This document shows, one piece after another, positions 51,517 through 60,105 of a stretch of 64,000 nt of DNA (within the stretch, counting starts at the first letter, position 1; each line of letters begins with the position of its first letter). Below the pieces are notes generated by a model. The model was given only the letters and a program-made list of their open reading frames with translations. It was not told the DNA's origin and made no database searches. Source of the DNA: Rosettibacter primus (lineage in GTDB: Bacteria > Bacteroidota > Ignavibacteria > Ignavibacteriales > Melioribacteraceae); contig NZ_JAYKGK010000003.1 in NCBI RefSeq assembly GCF_036860675.1, positions 248,001-312,000 of the forward strand, in the 5' to 3' direction. The position numbers and the translations under genes are program-made.

Positions 51517-53091
51517 TTATGATATGGGAAGTAATATAGGTTCTTTTCCTTTTTCCTGAACAATTAATTTTCTAAAATTTTCATTTTCTTCTGGAAAATC
51601 TTTTCTTCTGTGACATCCTCTGCTTTCTTCTCGTATTAATGCGGCTTTTGTAATCATTTTTGCTACATTAATCAGACTTATGATTCTTCCTGCAAAGTAT
51701 TCATTTTCATCTAAAGAGATTTTTTCTGTTAAATTATTAATTTGATTGAGAGCTTCAAGCAAAGAATCTTTTGTCCTCAGAATTCCAACATTGTCCCACA
51801 GAAGTTTTGCAATAATGTTTTTTGTTTCAAGAAAATTTTGTTTGTTTTTATTATCTACATAAAATTTTATGTCATTAAATTCATCGATCTCGTTGCTCTC
51901 ATCTTTCAAATATTTTAATGAATGTTCTATTGCTCTTTTAGAAAAGACAAGACATTCGAGCAAAGAATTACTTGCAAGTCGATTTGCTCCATGAACCCCC
52001 GTAGAAGCAACTTCGCCAACTGCATAAAGTCGTTTAATATTTGTTTCTGCATTTAATCCGGTTTTAATACCTCCAACCATATAATGAGCTGCAGGTGTTA
52101 CAGGAACAAGGTCTTTAGTTATGTCAATTCCATATTTTAGTGCTTCTTTGTAAATATTAGAAAATCTTTTTTTGATTTTATTCTCATCTAGATGACTTAG
52201 TTTTAAGAATACATTCGGCTTGCCAGTTTTTTTTAATTCTATGAAAATTGCTTCTGATACAAGGTCTCTTGTTGCAAGCTCTGTCAAGTGTTCATCTTGC
52301 AAAAATCTCTTTCCATCATAATTCAAAAGCAAAGCTCCTTCTCCTCGTACTGCTTCGCTAATAAGAAATGTTTCATCCGTCCCTGTATAAAATGATGTGG
52401 GATGAAATTGAATAAACTCCATGCTTTCTACTTTTACTCCAATATCGTAAGCAAGCCACAAACCTTCGCCTACGGTTGTGTGTGGATTTGTCGAATTCGA
52501 AAAAATTGCGGAAGCTCCTCCTGTTGCAAGAATAATAACTTTTCCAGTAATTAAAAAATTTTCATTATTGTAGTGGTTAAAAGCATATGCCCCAGTGCAT
52601 TCATTATTTTTCGAAATTAATTTATAAATCAATGTGTTTTCGAATATTTTTATTTTTTCGTTGTCATAGATAAACTTAAGAATAAAGTTTACTACTTCTT
52701 TTCCTGTGGCATCACCTCCTGCATGTAATACACGATTTCTTGAATGACCTCCTTCGAGTCCCAATGATATCTTGCCATTCTCTTTGTCGAACTGCATTCC
52801 GAGTTCGATTAGTTCTTTGACTCTGTCCAATCCTTCATTCACAAGAATCTTTACTGCTTCTTTATTGCATAAACCTCTTCCAGCTTTAATTGTATCTTCA
52901 TAGTGCAATTGAGGAGAATCATCATTTCCTATTGCAGCTGCTATTCCTCCCTGTGCTAAATAAGAATTACTTATTTCAATAGTTGTTTTTGTTATTAATG
53001 CAACAGTACCATACTTAGATGCCTGGTATGCAGAATACAGACCAGCCAATCCTGCCCCTATAATTACAAAATCATAATTAACATAATTCAT
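51517..53091 (-). CDS. nadB: L-aspartate oxidase
   Basis: 524 residues from ATG 53091. The frame is open to a TTG at 53115, but that codon lies in a TATCTTTTG -7-like box. FAD flavoprotein of the succinate dehydrogenase/fumarate reductase type that oxidises aspartate to iminoaspartate. GAGLAGLYSA is the FAD dinucleotide motif, followed by SYLAQGGIAAAIG, ARDLVSEAIF and HYMVGGIKT (active-site His/Arg region). First gene of the NAD de novo operon, divergent from the thioredoxin-like gene. Confidence 0.96.
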   Translation of the reverse strand: MNYVNYDFVIIGAGLAGLYSAYQASKYGTVALITKTTIEISNSYLAQGGIAAAIGNDDSPQLHYEDTIKAGRGLCNKEAVKILVNEGLDRVKELIELGMQFDKENGKISLGLEGGHSRNRVLHAGGDATGKEVVNFILKFIYDNEKIKIFENTLIYKLISKNNECTGAYAFNHYNNENFLITGKVIILATGGASAIFSNSTNPHTTVGEGLWLAYDIGVKVESMEFIQFHPTSFYTGTDETFLISEAVRGEGALLLNYDGKRFLQDEHLTELATRDLVSEAIFIELKKTGKPNVFLKLSHLDENKIKKRFSNIYKEALKYGIDITKDLVPVTPAAHYMVGGIKTGLNAETNIKRLYAVGEVASTGVHGANRLASNSLLECLVFSKRAIEHSLKYLKDESNEIDEFNDIKFYVDNKNKQNFLETKNIIAKLLWDNVGILRTKDSLLEALNQINNLTEKISLDENEYFAGRIISLINVAKMITKAALIREESRGCHRRKDFPEENENFRKLIVQEKGKEPILLPIS

Positions 53092-53207
53092 TGAAAAAAA
53101 TTTTTTGTTTTTCAAAAGATAGAAAATTTATATGAAAAAATTTTTCTAGAATCTTTTTCAATTGTTAATCATCTTATGCTTACAAAAAAATTTCGGGTGA
53201 ACAAAAA

Positions 53208-53567
53208 ATGCTTAGAACAAATTTACATCATATTTTATCTGAAGAAGAATACCATAAAATTCTTAAAGAAAATGAAAATGTAATGATTTGTTGTGGAAGA
53301 ATGGGACCAATGTGCATTCCTGTTTATCAAGCTATGCAAGAGCTTGAAAATGAATATCAACATGTTAAATTTTTTGACATGGAATTCGATATTCCTGCTG
53401 CACGTGTCATCAGAAATCTTCCCGAATGCAAAGGCTTTGCCGGCTTACCATTTACTGTCTACTATAAAAATGGTAAGGTTGTAAAAGCAACAAGCAGCAT
53501 TCAAACAAAAGAAGAAATTATGAAAATACTTAACGACTTTTTTGGGACTGAAAAAAATAATAGTTAA
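53208..53567 (+). CDS. Atypical thioredoxin-fold protein (CCGRMGPMC motif)
   Basis: 119 residues, no signal peptide. The thioredoxin fold is recognisable from VMICCG..CIPVYQAMQELE (helix 2 position), VKFFDMEFD and the cis-Pro loop GLPFTVYYKNGK (P81). The usual WCGPC is replaced by C28-C29-G-R-M-G-P-M-C36: the second Cys is kept, the attacking Cys position is changed, and two extra cysteines stand before it; C74 is a fourth. It may work through C29/C36 or bind a metal or cluster. Monocistronic, between nadB and ccmB. Redox role inferred only. Confidence 0.8.
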   Translation: MLRTNLHHILSEEEYHKILKENENVMICCGRMGPMCIPVYQAMQELENEYQHVKFFDMEFDIPAARVIRNLPECKGFAGLPFTVYYKNGKVVKATSSIQTKEEIMKILNDFFGTEKNNS

Positions 53568-53609
53568 TTGAGGTTGATTTATATAAAAGAATATTTATTA
53601 AATTCAATA

Positions 53610-54275
53610 TTATTCTTTCCATATAAAATCGAACAAAAGATAAGATGCTGTTAACATAATTACATCATAACAAACAAGAACTAAAATCTCAACCATTGAT
53701 GAAGAAATGGAATTACCATCCATCGAAAATTTTGTGATTTCAAGAAGAATGAGAATTAATGGAAGCAAAATTGGAAAAGATAAAACCGGGTAAAGTGTTC
53801 CCTTTGAAGATGCTTTTGATATTATAGCTGCTATGATTGTAGATGAAATTGCTATTCCAATATTTCCAAGAACAAATGCAACTATGAATAACAAAAAATT
53901 TTTTATTATGAATGATTCAAACAAAAGCAAAAACAAAATAGTAATTGCAAAGTTCATTAAAAAAACAAGAACAAGATTAAAAATTAACTTCCCGGAAAAA
54001 ATTGTTGATGGTGATGCAATCAAATGAAGAGTCATTGTAGTACCACGCTCTTCTTCGGAAACAAATACTCTTGATAAACCCGACATTGCAGAAAAAAATA
54101 TTACAACCCAGAGGAGTCCCCCTGTTAAATATTCTGTTATTTTTTCACTACCGATAGAAAACATTATTACACTAATTGTCACCAGAATAAACATCGACAA
54201 TGCATTAATTGCATAACGCGTTCTTAGTTCCGATTCCCAATCTTTTTTGAATAAATAATATGATTTCATAAACAT
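53610..54275 (-). CDS. ccmB: Haem exporter membrane subunit CcmB
   Basis: 221 residues with six hydrophobic spans. Start region LFKKDWESELRTRYA, then SGLSRVFVSEEERGTTMTLHLIA, the CcmB hallmark. In system I cytochrome c maturation CcmB works with the ATPase CcmA and CcmC to hand haem to CcmE. None of those genes is in the window, so ccmB is separated from its partners or ends a locus cut elsewhere. The c-type haem kinase at 7152-8990 shows the organism needs cytochrome c maturation. Confidence 0.88.
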   Translation of the reverse strand: MFMKSYYLFKKDWESELRTRYAINALSMFILVTISVIMFSIGSEKITEYLTGGLLWVVIFFSAMSGLSRVFVSEEERGTTMTLHLIASPSTIFSGKLIFNLVLVFLMNFAITILFLLLFESFIIKNFLLFIVAFVLGNIGIAISSTIIAAIISKASSKGTLYPVLSFPILLPLILILLEITKFSMDGNSISSSMVEILVLVCYDVIMLTASYLLFDFIWKE

Positions 54276-54397
54276 TTTCTATTTTGATTCTGATATCAAA
54301 AAATAATTTTAATTTATGAATGTTTCTTGAAAAAAATTTGAAAAATATTTTTTATGTAACTCATATTAAGAGCACAATAATAGAATTATCTTTTTTA

Positions 54398-54405
54398 TAT
54401 ATTTG
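54398..54405 (+). promoter_or_regulatory. -7 promoter box for the PerM-like gene
   Basis: TATATTTG (TAnnTTTG) ends 3 nt before ATG 54409, so transcription would start at or next to the start codon. No -33 TTTG at the normal distance. Confidence 0.4.
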
Positions 54406-54408
54406 ACT

Positions 54409-55572
54409 ATGAAAAAGCAAAAACTAATGAAAAAAATTAATCCCGATTCAACAATAAAATTTTTTGTTTCTGTCATTGGATTATTCGTCATTTTTTTTAT
54501 TCTTAAAGAATTACGCCATATTTTCATCCCTTTTGTAATTGCCTACATTTTGTTTTTTGTTTACGAACCAATGAACAATTTTCTTAAAGTAAGAAGAATT
54601 CCTTTGAGTATTATCATTTTCATAGATATAATAATCACGATAGGACTTTTTGCTGGAATTACACAAATTATCCTAACTTCATTTTTACAGTTTGGTGAAA
54701 ACCTTTCTGTTTATACAGAAAAATTAAGCCACATAATAAGAAATGCATCAAGGTCGATTGGAATTAGAGACCCACTTTTTACAAATTTTACAATAAGCAG
54801 ATTTTTCAAATCATTGAATTATGGAGATATTGCAAGCGGTATTTTTTCTTCCACAATTGATGTCTTTACAAATCTATTTCTAATTCTTTTCTTCTTCATT
54901 TTTATAAGCAGCGGTCATGATAAAATTGTAGAAGCAATACGACTTCGTTATGTTGAGAAAAATGTAAAATCAACAATTAAAAAATTGAGAAGGGAATTAA
55001 AACAAAAACAAGAACTTTTAGATGAAAATGATAAATCTATCGACGAACAGCTTGCTACATTAACAATTCAAAGAGAAATGAAGCTGCGCAAAACTTTTAA
55101 AGATATTACAGAACAAATTCAAAAATATATAATCACCAAATTTCTAATCAGCCTTACACTTGGTTTTTTGATAGGTATTATATTATGGCTTTATGGAGTT
55201 GAGTTCTACATTGTATGGGCTACAATAGCAGTGTTGTTGAATTTCATTCCCAATATTGGTTCGGTTATTGGTGTTGCCTTACCTGCATTGATGACGCTCA
55301 TTCAGTATGAATCTGTTGGATACGCACTTCTTGTAACTGCAACAATTATAGTTGTTCAAAATATTATAGGAAACATTATTGAGCCTCAAATATTTGGAAA
55401 TAAACTTGGCTTAAATCCACTTATAATTCTTTTTTCTTTAATGGTTTGGGGTTATCTATGGGGAATTGTAGGAATGTTTTTGTCTGTGCCACTTACTGCA
55501 GTATTAAAAATTATTATTTCAAACTCATCATCAAAAAACATGCGCTTTATAACAAATCTAATGAGTAACTAA
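54409..55572 (+). CDS. AI-2E/PerM family membrane protein
   Basis: 387 residues from ATG 54409; the TTG at 54403 is inside a -7 box. Several spans, with the family pattern RHIFIPFVIAYILFFVYEPM at the start and PLTAVLKII near the end. VWGYLWGIVGMFLSVPL and NIIGNIIEPQIFG are diagnostic. About 45 extra charged residues (around 185-230) form a predicted cytoplasmic helical hairpin between spans. The family exports AI-2 or sodium/protons in different members; the role here is open. Followed 56 bp later by glgA. Confidence 0.88.
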   Translation: MKKQKLMKKINPDSTIKFFVSVIGLFVIFFILKELRHIFIPFVIAYILFFVYEPMNNFLKVRRIPLSIIIFIDIIITIGLFAGITQIILTSFLQFGENLSVYTEKLSHIIRNASRSIGIRDPLFTNFTISRFFKSLNYGDIASGIFSSTIDVFTNLFLILFFFIFISSGHDKIVEAIRLRYVEKNVKSTIKKLRRELKQKQELLDENDKSIDEQLATLTIQREMKLRKTFKDITEQIQKYIITKFLISLTLGFLIGIILWLYGVEFYIVWATIAVLLNFIPNIGSVIGVALPALMTLIQYESVGYALLVTATIIVVQNIIGNIIEPQIFGNKLGLNPLIILFSLMVWGYLWGIVGMFLSVPLTAVLKIIISNSSSKNMRFITNLMSN

Positions 55573-55594
55573 TTCTTATAAACTTTTCTTTCAT

Positions 55595-55602
55595 TATCTT
55601 TG
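55595..55602 (+). promoter_or_regulatory. -7 promoter box for glgA
   Basis: TATCTTTG (TAnnTTTG), giving a leader of about 23 nt before ATG 55629. The -33 region has no TTTG. Confidence 0.4.
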
Positions 55603-55628
55603 TATTTATAAATAAAAAATTTCTGTTA

Positions 55629-57125
55629 ATGAAAATTGCTTTTGCTTCAAGTGAAGTTTATCCTTATGCCAAAACCGGTGGCCTTGCAGATGTTTCAGGT
55701 TCTCTTCCTCTCGAACTTTCAAAATTAGGTCACGAAGTTAAAGTTTTTATGCCAAAGTATAATACATTTGGCGAAGTTGAACACGGTTTGTCTTATAGAT
55801 GGGATATTGGTGAAATTCCTATTCGTGTTGCAGGCAAAGTTCATTCGGTTCATGTTCATACAGCAAAACTGCCTAACTCGAATCCTTCAGAGACATCTAA
55901 TGTGGAAGTATATTTTGTTGATTGTCCTCATTACTATCACCGTTTTCGCATTTATACAAATGATTATGATGAAGATGAGAGATTTATTCTTTTTTCTAAA
56001 GGTGTAATTGAAATATTGCAGCGGCTTCAATGGGCACCAGATGTTATTCATTGCAATGACTGGCAGACTGCATTAATTCCAATTCTTATTAGAGAAAACT
56101 ATGGATGGGATAAATTATTCGAAAAAACTGCAACTGTATTTACTATTCACAATATTGCATATCAAGGAAGATTTGCTAAAGATACATTTGCAAAAGCAGA
56201 AATTAAACACGAACATTATCTCTTTGGCGGAATAGGTGAATATTATGGTGATGTAAATTTTTTGAAAACAGCTATTTTCACAGCAGATGTATTAAATACT
56301 GTAAGCGAAACTTATGCTAAAGAACTTCTTACCCCCGAATATGGTGAAGGCATGCATGAATATTTACAAATAAGAAAAGATGATTTTTACGGAATCTTAA
56401 ATGGTGTTGATTATAACATCTGGAATCCCGAAACAGATAAATTTATTCCATATAATTATTCAATAAATGATTTATCAGGCAAAATAAAAAACAAAAAATT
56501 TCTTCTTGAACATATTAACTTTTCATTTAATGAAAGTATTCCCTTGATTGCTATGATTTCTCGATTTGTTTCTCAAAAAGGGTTCGATATTTTAGCTTAT
56601 GTAATTAATGAACTGATGAACTTAAATGCTCAATGGATTATACTTGGAAGCGGAGAGCAGCGATATGAAGAACTCTTTTATCATATTTCACATAAATTCC
56701 CTAATAAACTTTTTACTTACATTGGTTATAACAACGAGCTTGCACACTTGATTGAAGCCGGTGCTGATATTTTTCTTATGCCTTCAAAATACGAACCATG
56801 CGGTCTCAATCAAATTTACTCGTTAAAATATGGAACTGTCCCCGTAGTGAGAAAAACCGGAGGATTGGCAGATACTGTGCAAGATTGGAATGAATATTTA
56901 GCTATGGGACAAGAAATAGGCACTGGTTATTCTTTCTGGGATTATTCAGGTCATGCTTTGTTAGATTCTGTAAAACGAGCTTTACATGATTTTCAATTAA
57001 AAGATGTCTGGAAAAAAATTCAAACGAATGGAATGAGCAAGGATTACTCATGGAAAAAATCTGCCGAAAAATACATTCAACTTTACGAAAAAGCTGTTCA
57101 AAAAAGAAAAGCATTTATTAATTGA
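55629..57125 (+). CDS. glgA: Glycogen (starch) synthase, GT5
   Basis: 498 residues. The N-terminal ADP-glucose binding motif KTGGLADVSGSLP is followed by the GT-B fold. The C-terminal SKYEPCGLNQIYSLKYGTVPVVRKTGGLADTV holds the second KTGGL-type motif and the catalytic Glu. It elongates alpha-1,4-glucan from ADP-glucose in the cytoplasm. Length fits GT5. No other glycogen genes are next to it; the downstream phosphoesterase gene begins after 23 bp and is likely cotranscribed. Confidence 0.96.
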   Translation: MKIAFASSEVYPYAKTGGLADVSGSLPLELSKLGHEVKVFMPKYNTFGEVEHGLSYRWDIGEIPIRVAGKVHSVHVHTAKLPNSNPSETSNVEVYFVDCPHYYHRFRIYTNDYDEDERFILFSKGVIEILQRLQWAPDVIHCNDWQTALIPILIRENYGWDKLFEKTATVFTIHNIAYQGRFAKDTFAKAEIKHEHYLFGGIGEYYGDVNFLKTAIFTADVLNTVSETYAKELLTPEYGEGMHEYLQIRKDDFYGILNGVDYNIWNPETDKFIPYNYSINDLSGKIKNKKFLLEHINFSFNESIPLIAMISRFVSQKGFDILAYVINELMNLNAQWIILGSGEQRYEELFYHISHKFPNKLFTYIGYNNELAHLIEAGADIFLMPSKYEPCGLNQIYSLKYGTVPVVRKTGGLADTVQDWNEYLAMGQEIGTGYSFWDYSGHALLDSVKRALHDFQLKDVWKKIQTNGMSKDYSWKKSAEKYIQLYEKAVQKRKAFIN

Positions 57126-57148
57126 CCATCCAAAAAAGTTAAAGAACT

Positions 57149-58303
57149 ATGAAAACTACTCAGGCAATAACATTTTTTGCAATTGTTTTTACAATTTATG
57201 GTTTAATTAATTTTTACATCGCAAGAAGAATTATTTCAGTAATACCGGATAATTACAAAAATCTTTCAATTATAGTCTTAGTTTTTTTAATTCTTTCTTA
57301 CATCTTCGGCCGAATACTTGAAAATTACTGGGTTTCTTATCTTAGTGATTTTTTAATATGGTGTGGTTCTTTCTGGATTGCTGTTATGTTTTATTCATTC
57401 CTATTCATAATTACAATTGATTTAATTAGAATAATAAATCATTTCTTGCATTTTCTTCCATCTTTTATAACAGAAAATCCTGTTAAAGTGAAAAAATTTT
57501 TAGCAGCATGTATTTCTATTCTAGTATTAATTCTAATTATGGGAGGATATTTTACTTCAAAAATTATAAATGTTCGTAAATATGAGTTATTCATAAATAA
57601 AAAAGCAGGCAACTTAAAATCACTTAATATTGTAATGGCATCAGATTTACATCTTGGAACAATTAATGGGAAAATGTTTGCATACAAAATTGTTGACAAA
57701 ATTAACAAACTCAAACCTGATATAATTCTTTTGGCTGGAGATATAATTGATGAAGATATAAAGCCTGTCTTAAAAGACAATGTTGGAGAAGCACTATTTG
57801 AACTGAAAGCAAAATATGGAATTTTTGGAATAACTGGTAATCACGAATACATTGGAGGAGTAGAAGACGCTGTCAACTATTTGAATGCTCACAAAATACA
57901 GATGTTAAGAGATAGTTCAATTTTAATTGACAATACATTTTATATAGTAGGAAGAGAAGACCGTTCAATAAACAGATTTTCAGAAAAAAATAGAAAAGAA
58001 TTAAGTGAATTAACAAAAGATTTAGACAAATCACTTCCAATTATTCTAATGGACCACCAACCATTTCATCTCGAAGAAGCAGAACAAAATGGGATTGATT
58101 TACAATTATCCGGGCATACACATAATGGACAACTCTGGCCCTTAAATTATATCATAAGAAAAATTTATGAATTGCCTTGGGGATACAAGCGAAAAGGAAA
58201 CACACATTATTATGTTTCTTGTGGGGCGGGAGGCTGGGGTCCGCCAATAAGAATTGGCAGTCTACCTGAAATCGTAAACATTAAACTTCATTTTAACGAA
58301 TAG
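57149..58303 (+). CDS. Membrane-anchored metallophosphoesterase (YkuE/YaeI-like)
   Basis: 384 residues. About four hydrophobic spans at 1-150 precede a calcineurin-type phosphoesterase. Metal ligands: MASDLHLGT (Asp, His), LAGDIIDED (Asp), ITGNHEY (Asn-His), and the closing DHQP and SGHTHNGQLWP His residues. Related enzymes (YaeI, YkuE, LpxH-like) act on phospho-lipids or cell-wall phosphates; the substrate is not determined. Follows glgA by 23 bp; convergent with the ABC operon. Confidence 0.87.
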   Translation: MKTTQAITFFAIVFTIYGLINFYIARRIISVIPDNYKNLSIIVLVFLILSYIFGRILENYWVSYLSDFLIWCGSFWIAVMFYSFLFIITIDLIRIINHFLHFLPSFITENPVKVKKFLAACISILVLILIMGGYFTSKIINVRKYELFINKKAGNLKSLNIVMASDLHLGTINGKMFAYKIVDKINKLKPDIILLAGDIIDEDIKPVLKDNVGEALFELKAKYGIFGITGNHEYIGGVEDAVNYLNAHKIQMLRDSSILIDNTFYIVGREDRSINRFSEKNRKELSELTKDLDKSLPIILMDHQPFHLEEAEQNGIDLQLSGHTHNGQLWPLNYIIRKIYELPWGYKRKGNTHYYVSCGAGGWGPPIRIGSLPEIVNIKLHFNE

Positions 58304-58314
58304 CTGATAAACAT

Positions 58315-60105
58315 TTATAATGCAGTTCTTGTAATTTCTTGTTCTTTATATTGAAGTTGATACAATTTGTAGTATATCCCGCGCTTTGTTAAAAGTTCTT
58401 GATGAGTTCCTATTTCTTTTAATTCACCTTTGTGCATTACTATTATTTTATCTGCGTTTTGAATTGTTGACAATCTGTGTGCTATAACAATCGAAGTTCT
58501 GCCGGCTAAAAGTTTTTCAATTGCATTTTGTATTAACTCTTCTGTTTCTGTATCAATACTCGAAGTTGCTTCATCAAGGATTAATATTTGTGGATTGAAA
58601 GCCAGTGCTCTTGCAAACGAAATCAATTGTCTTTGTCCAACACTTAATGTAGCTCCTTTTTCTTTTACTTCCTCATCATATCCATTAGAAAGCTTAGAAA
58701 TAAAATCATGTGCTCCAACAATTTTAGCAGCTTGAATTATTTGTTCATCAGAAATTTCTTCTGAACCAAGCGATATATTTGATTTAATTGTTCCAGAAAA
58801 TAAAAATACATCTTGCAAAACAACGGAAATGAATTTTCTCAGATTGCGTTTGTCAAGTTTACGAATATCAATTCCATCTATTGTAATACTTCCTTTCTGA
58901 ATATCATAAAATCTTGTTAGAATATTTATGATGCTTGTCTTTCCTGCACCTGTAGCTCCTACAATTGCTACTGTTTCACCTGGATTAATTTTAAATGAAA
59001 TATCTTTTAATACATATTCTTCAGGATTATATGCAAACCAGACATTTTTAAATTCAATCTCACCTTTAATACTATTCAAAATAATTGGATTTTCTGGATT
59101 CTTAACAAATGTTTGGTCATCAAGTAGTTTAAAAATTCTTTCGGAAGAAGCCATTGCAGTTTGAAGAATGTTATATTTTTCAGATAAATCTCTAACTGGT
59201 CTCCAGAACATTTCTGTATACTGAAGAAAAGCAAACAGAACACCAATTGTTAAATGTTTCTGAATTACTTCACCTCCGCCATACCAGATAATCAAACCAA
59301 TTGTAATAGAACTTAACAATTCAACAAATGGGAAAAAAACAGCATAATAAAAAACTGATTTAATATTTGCATTTCTGTAGTCACTATTAATCAAAGAAAA
59401 TTTTTTTAATTCATCATCTTCTTTAACAAAATTTTGAACTATATTTATTCCCGTAACATGTTCCTGCATGTAAGAATTTAATCTTGCAAGATGCAAACGA
59501 ACATCTCGGTAAGTTTCTCTAACTTTCTTTCTAAATAAAAATGTTGCATAAAAAAGTATTGGAATAATAGATAAAGTAACCAGTGCTAAATCCCATGAAA
59601 GAGAGAACATGAAGACAAAAATCCAGACAATAACAAATATGTCGCTGAAAACTGCTACGATACCAGAAGAAAACATTTCATTAAGAGATTCAACATCATT
59701 GGTAACTCGTGTAACAATTCTTCCAATTGGAGTTTTGTCAAAAAATTTTAAAGCAAGTTTTTGAACATGCGAAAATATCTCTACACGCAAATCAAAGATA
59801 ATCTTTTGTCCCATTAATTCTGTGTAGTAAGTAAGAAAGTACTGAACCAGTGCCTGAAAAAAGAGAGAAGCAAATAAAATTAAGCTTATCAGTATTAATC
59901 CGTTCCAATCCTTTGTTGAAATATAATTATCAACTGCTATCTTAGTTAAATATGGACGCAGCGGACCTAAAGCCGCCACAAGAATATTGAGAAGTATTGC
60001 AAGCACCACATATTTTTTATATGGTTTAACATACTTCAGCAGCCGCCTCATTAATTTTGAGTCGTATGCTTTACCTAATATTTCATCACCGTAATCTGAT
60101 GCCAT
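58315..60105 (-). CDS. ABC exporter half-transporter, consensus-site subunit
   Basis: 596 residues: six-helix exporter membrane domain (about 35-325) and NBD (about 355-590). Walker A GATGAGKTS, Q-loop in VLQDVFLFS, signature LSVGQRQ, Walker B ILILDEATSSID with the catalytic Glu present, H-loop IAHRLST. It pairs naturally with the subunit at 61130-62881, which has a defective Walker B Glu, forming a heterodimeric exporter of the TM287/288 or BmrCD kind. The start overlaps the dehydrogenase stop by 1 bp (ATGA-like junction). Substrate unknown. Confidence 0.92.
   Translation of the reverse strand: MASDYGDEILGKAYDSKLMRRLLKYVKPYKKYVVLAILLNILVAALGPLRPYLTKIAVDNYISTKDWNGLILISLILFASLFFQALVQYFLTYYTELMGQKIIFDLRVEIFSHVQKLALKFFDKTPIGRIVTRVTNDVESLNEMFSSGIVAVFSDIFVIVWIFVFMFSLSWDLALVTLSIIPILFYATFLFRKKVRETYRDVRLHLARLNSYMQEHVTGINIVQNFVKEDDELKKFSLINSDYRNANIKSVFYYAVFFPFVELLSSITIGLIIWYGGGEVIQKHLTIGVLFAFLQYTEMFWRPVRDLSEKYNILQTAMASSERIFKLLDDQTFVKNPENPIILNSIKGEIEFKNVWFAYNPEEYVLKDISFKINPGETVAIVGATGAGKTSIINILTRFYDIQKGSITIDGIDIRKLDKRNLRKFISVVLQDVFLFSGTIKSNISLGSEEISDEQIIQAAKIVGAHDFISKLSNGYDEEVKEKGATLSVGQRQLISFARALAFNPQILILDEATSSIDTETEELIQNAIEKLLAGRTSIVIAHRLSTIQNADKIIVMHKGELKEIGTHQELLTKRGIYYKLYQLQYKEQEITRTAL

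Noticed and set aside
53092..53115. TTG start for nadB at 53115
   Set aside because: The codon is inside a promoter-like TATCTTTTG box; ATG 53091 begins the normal NadB N-terminus.
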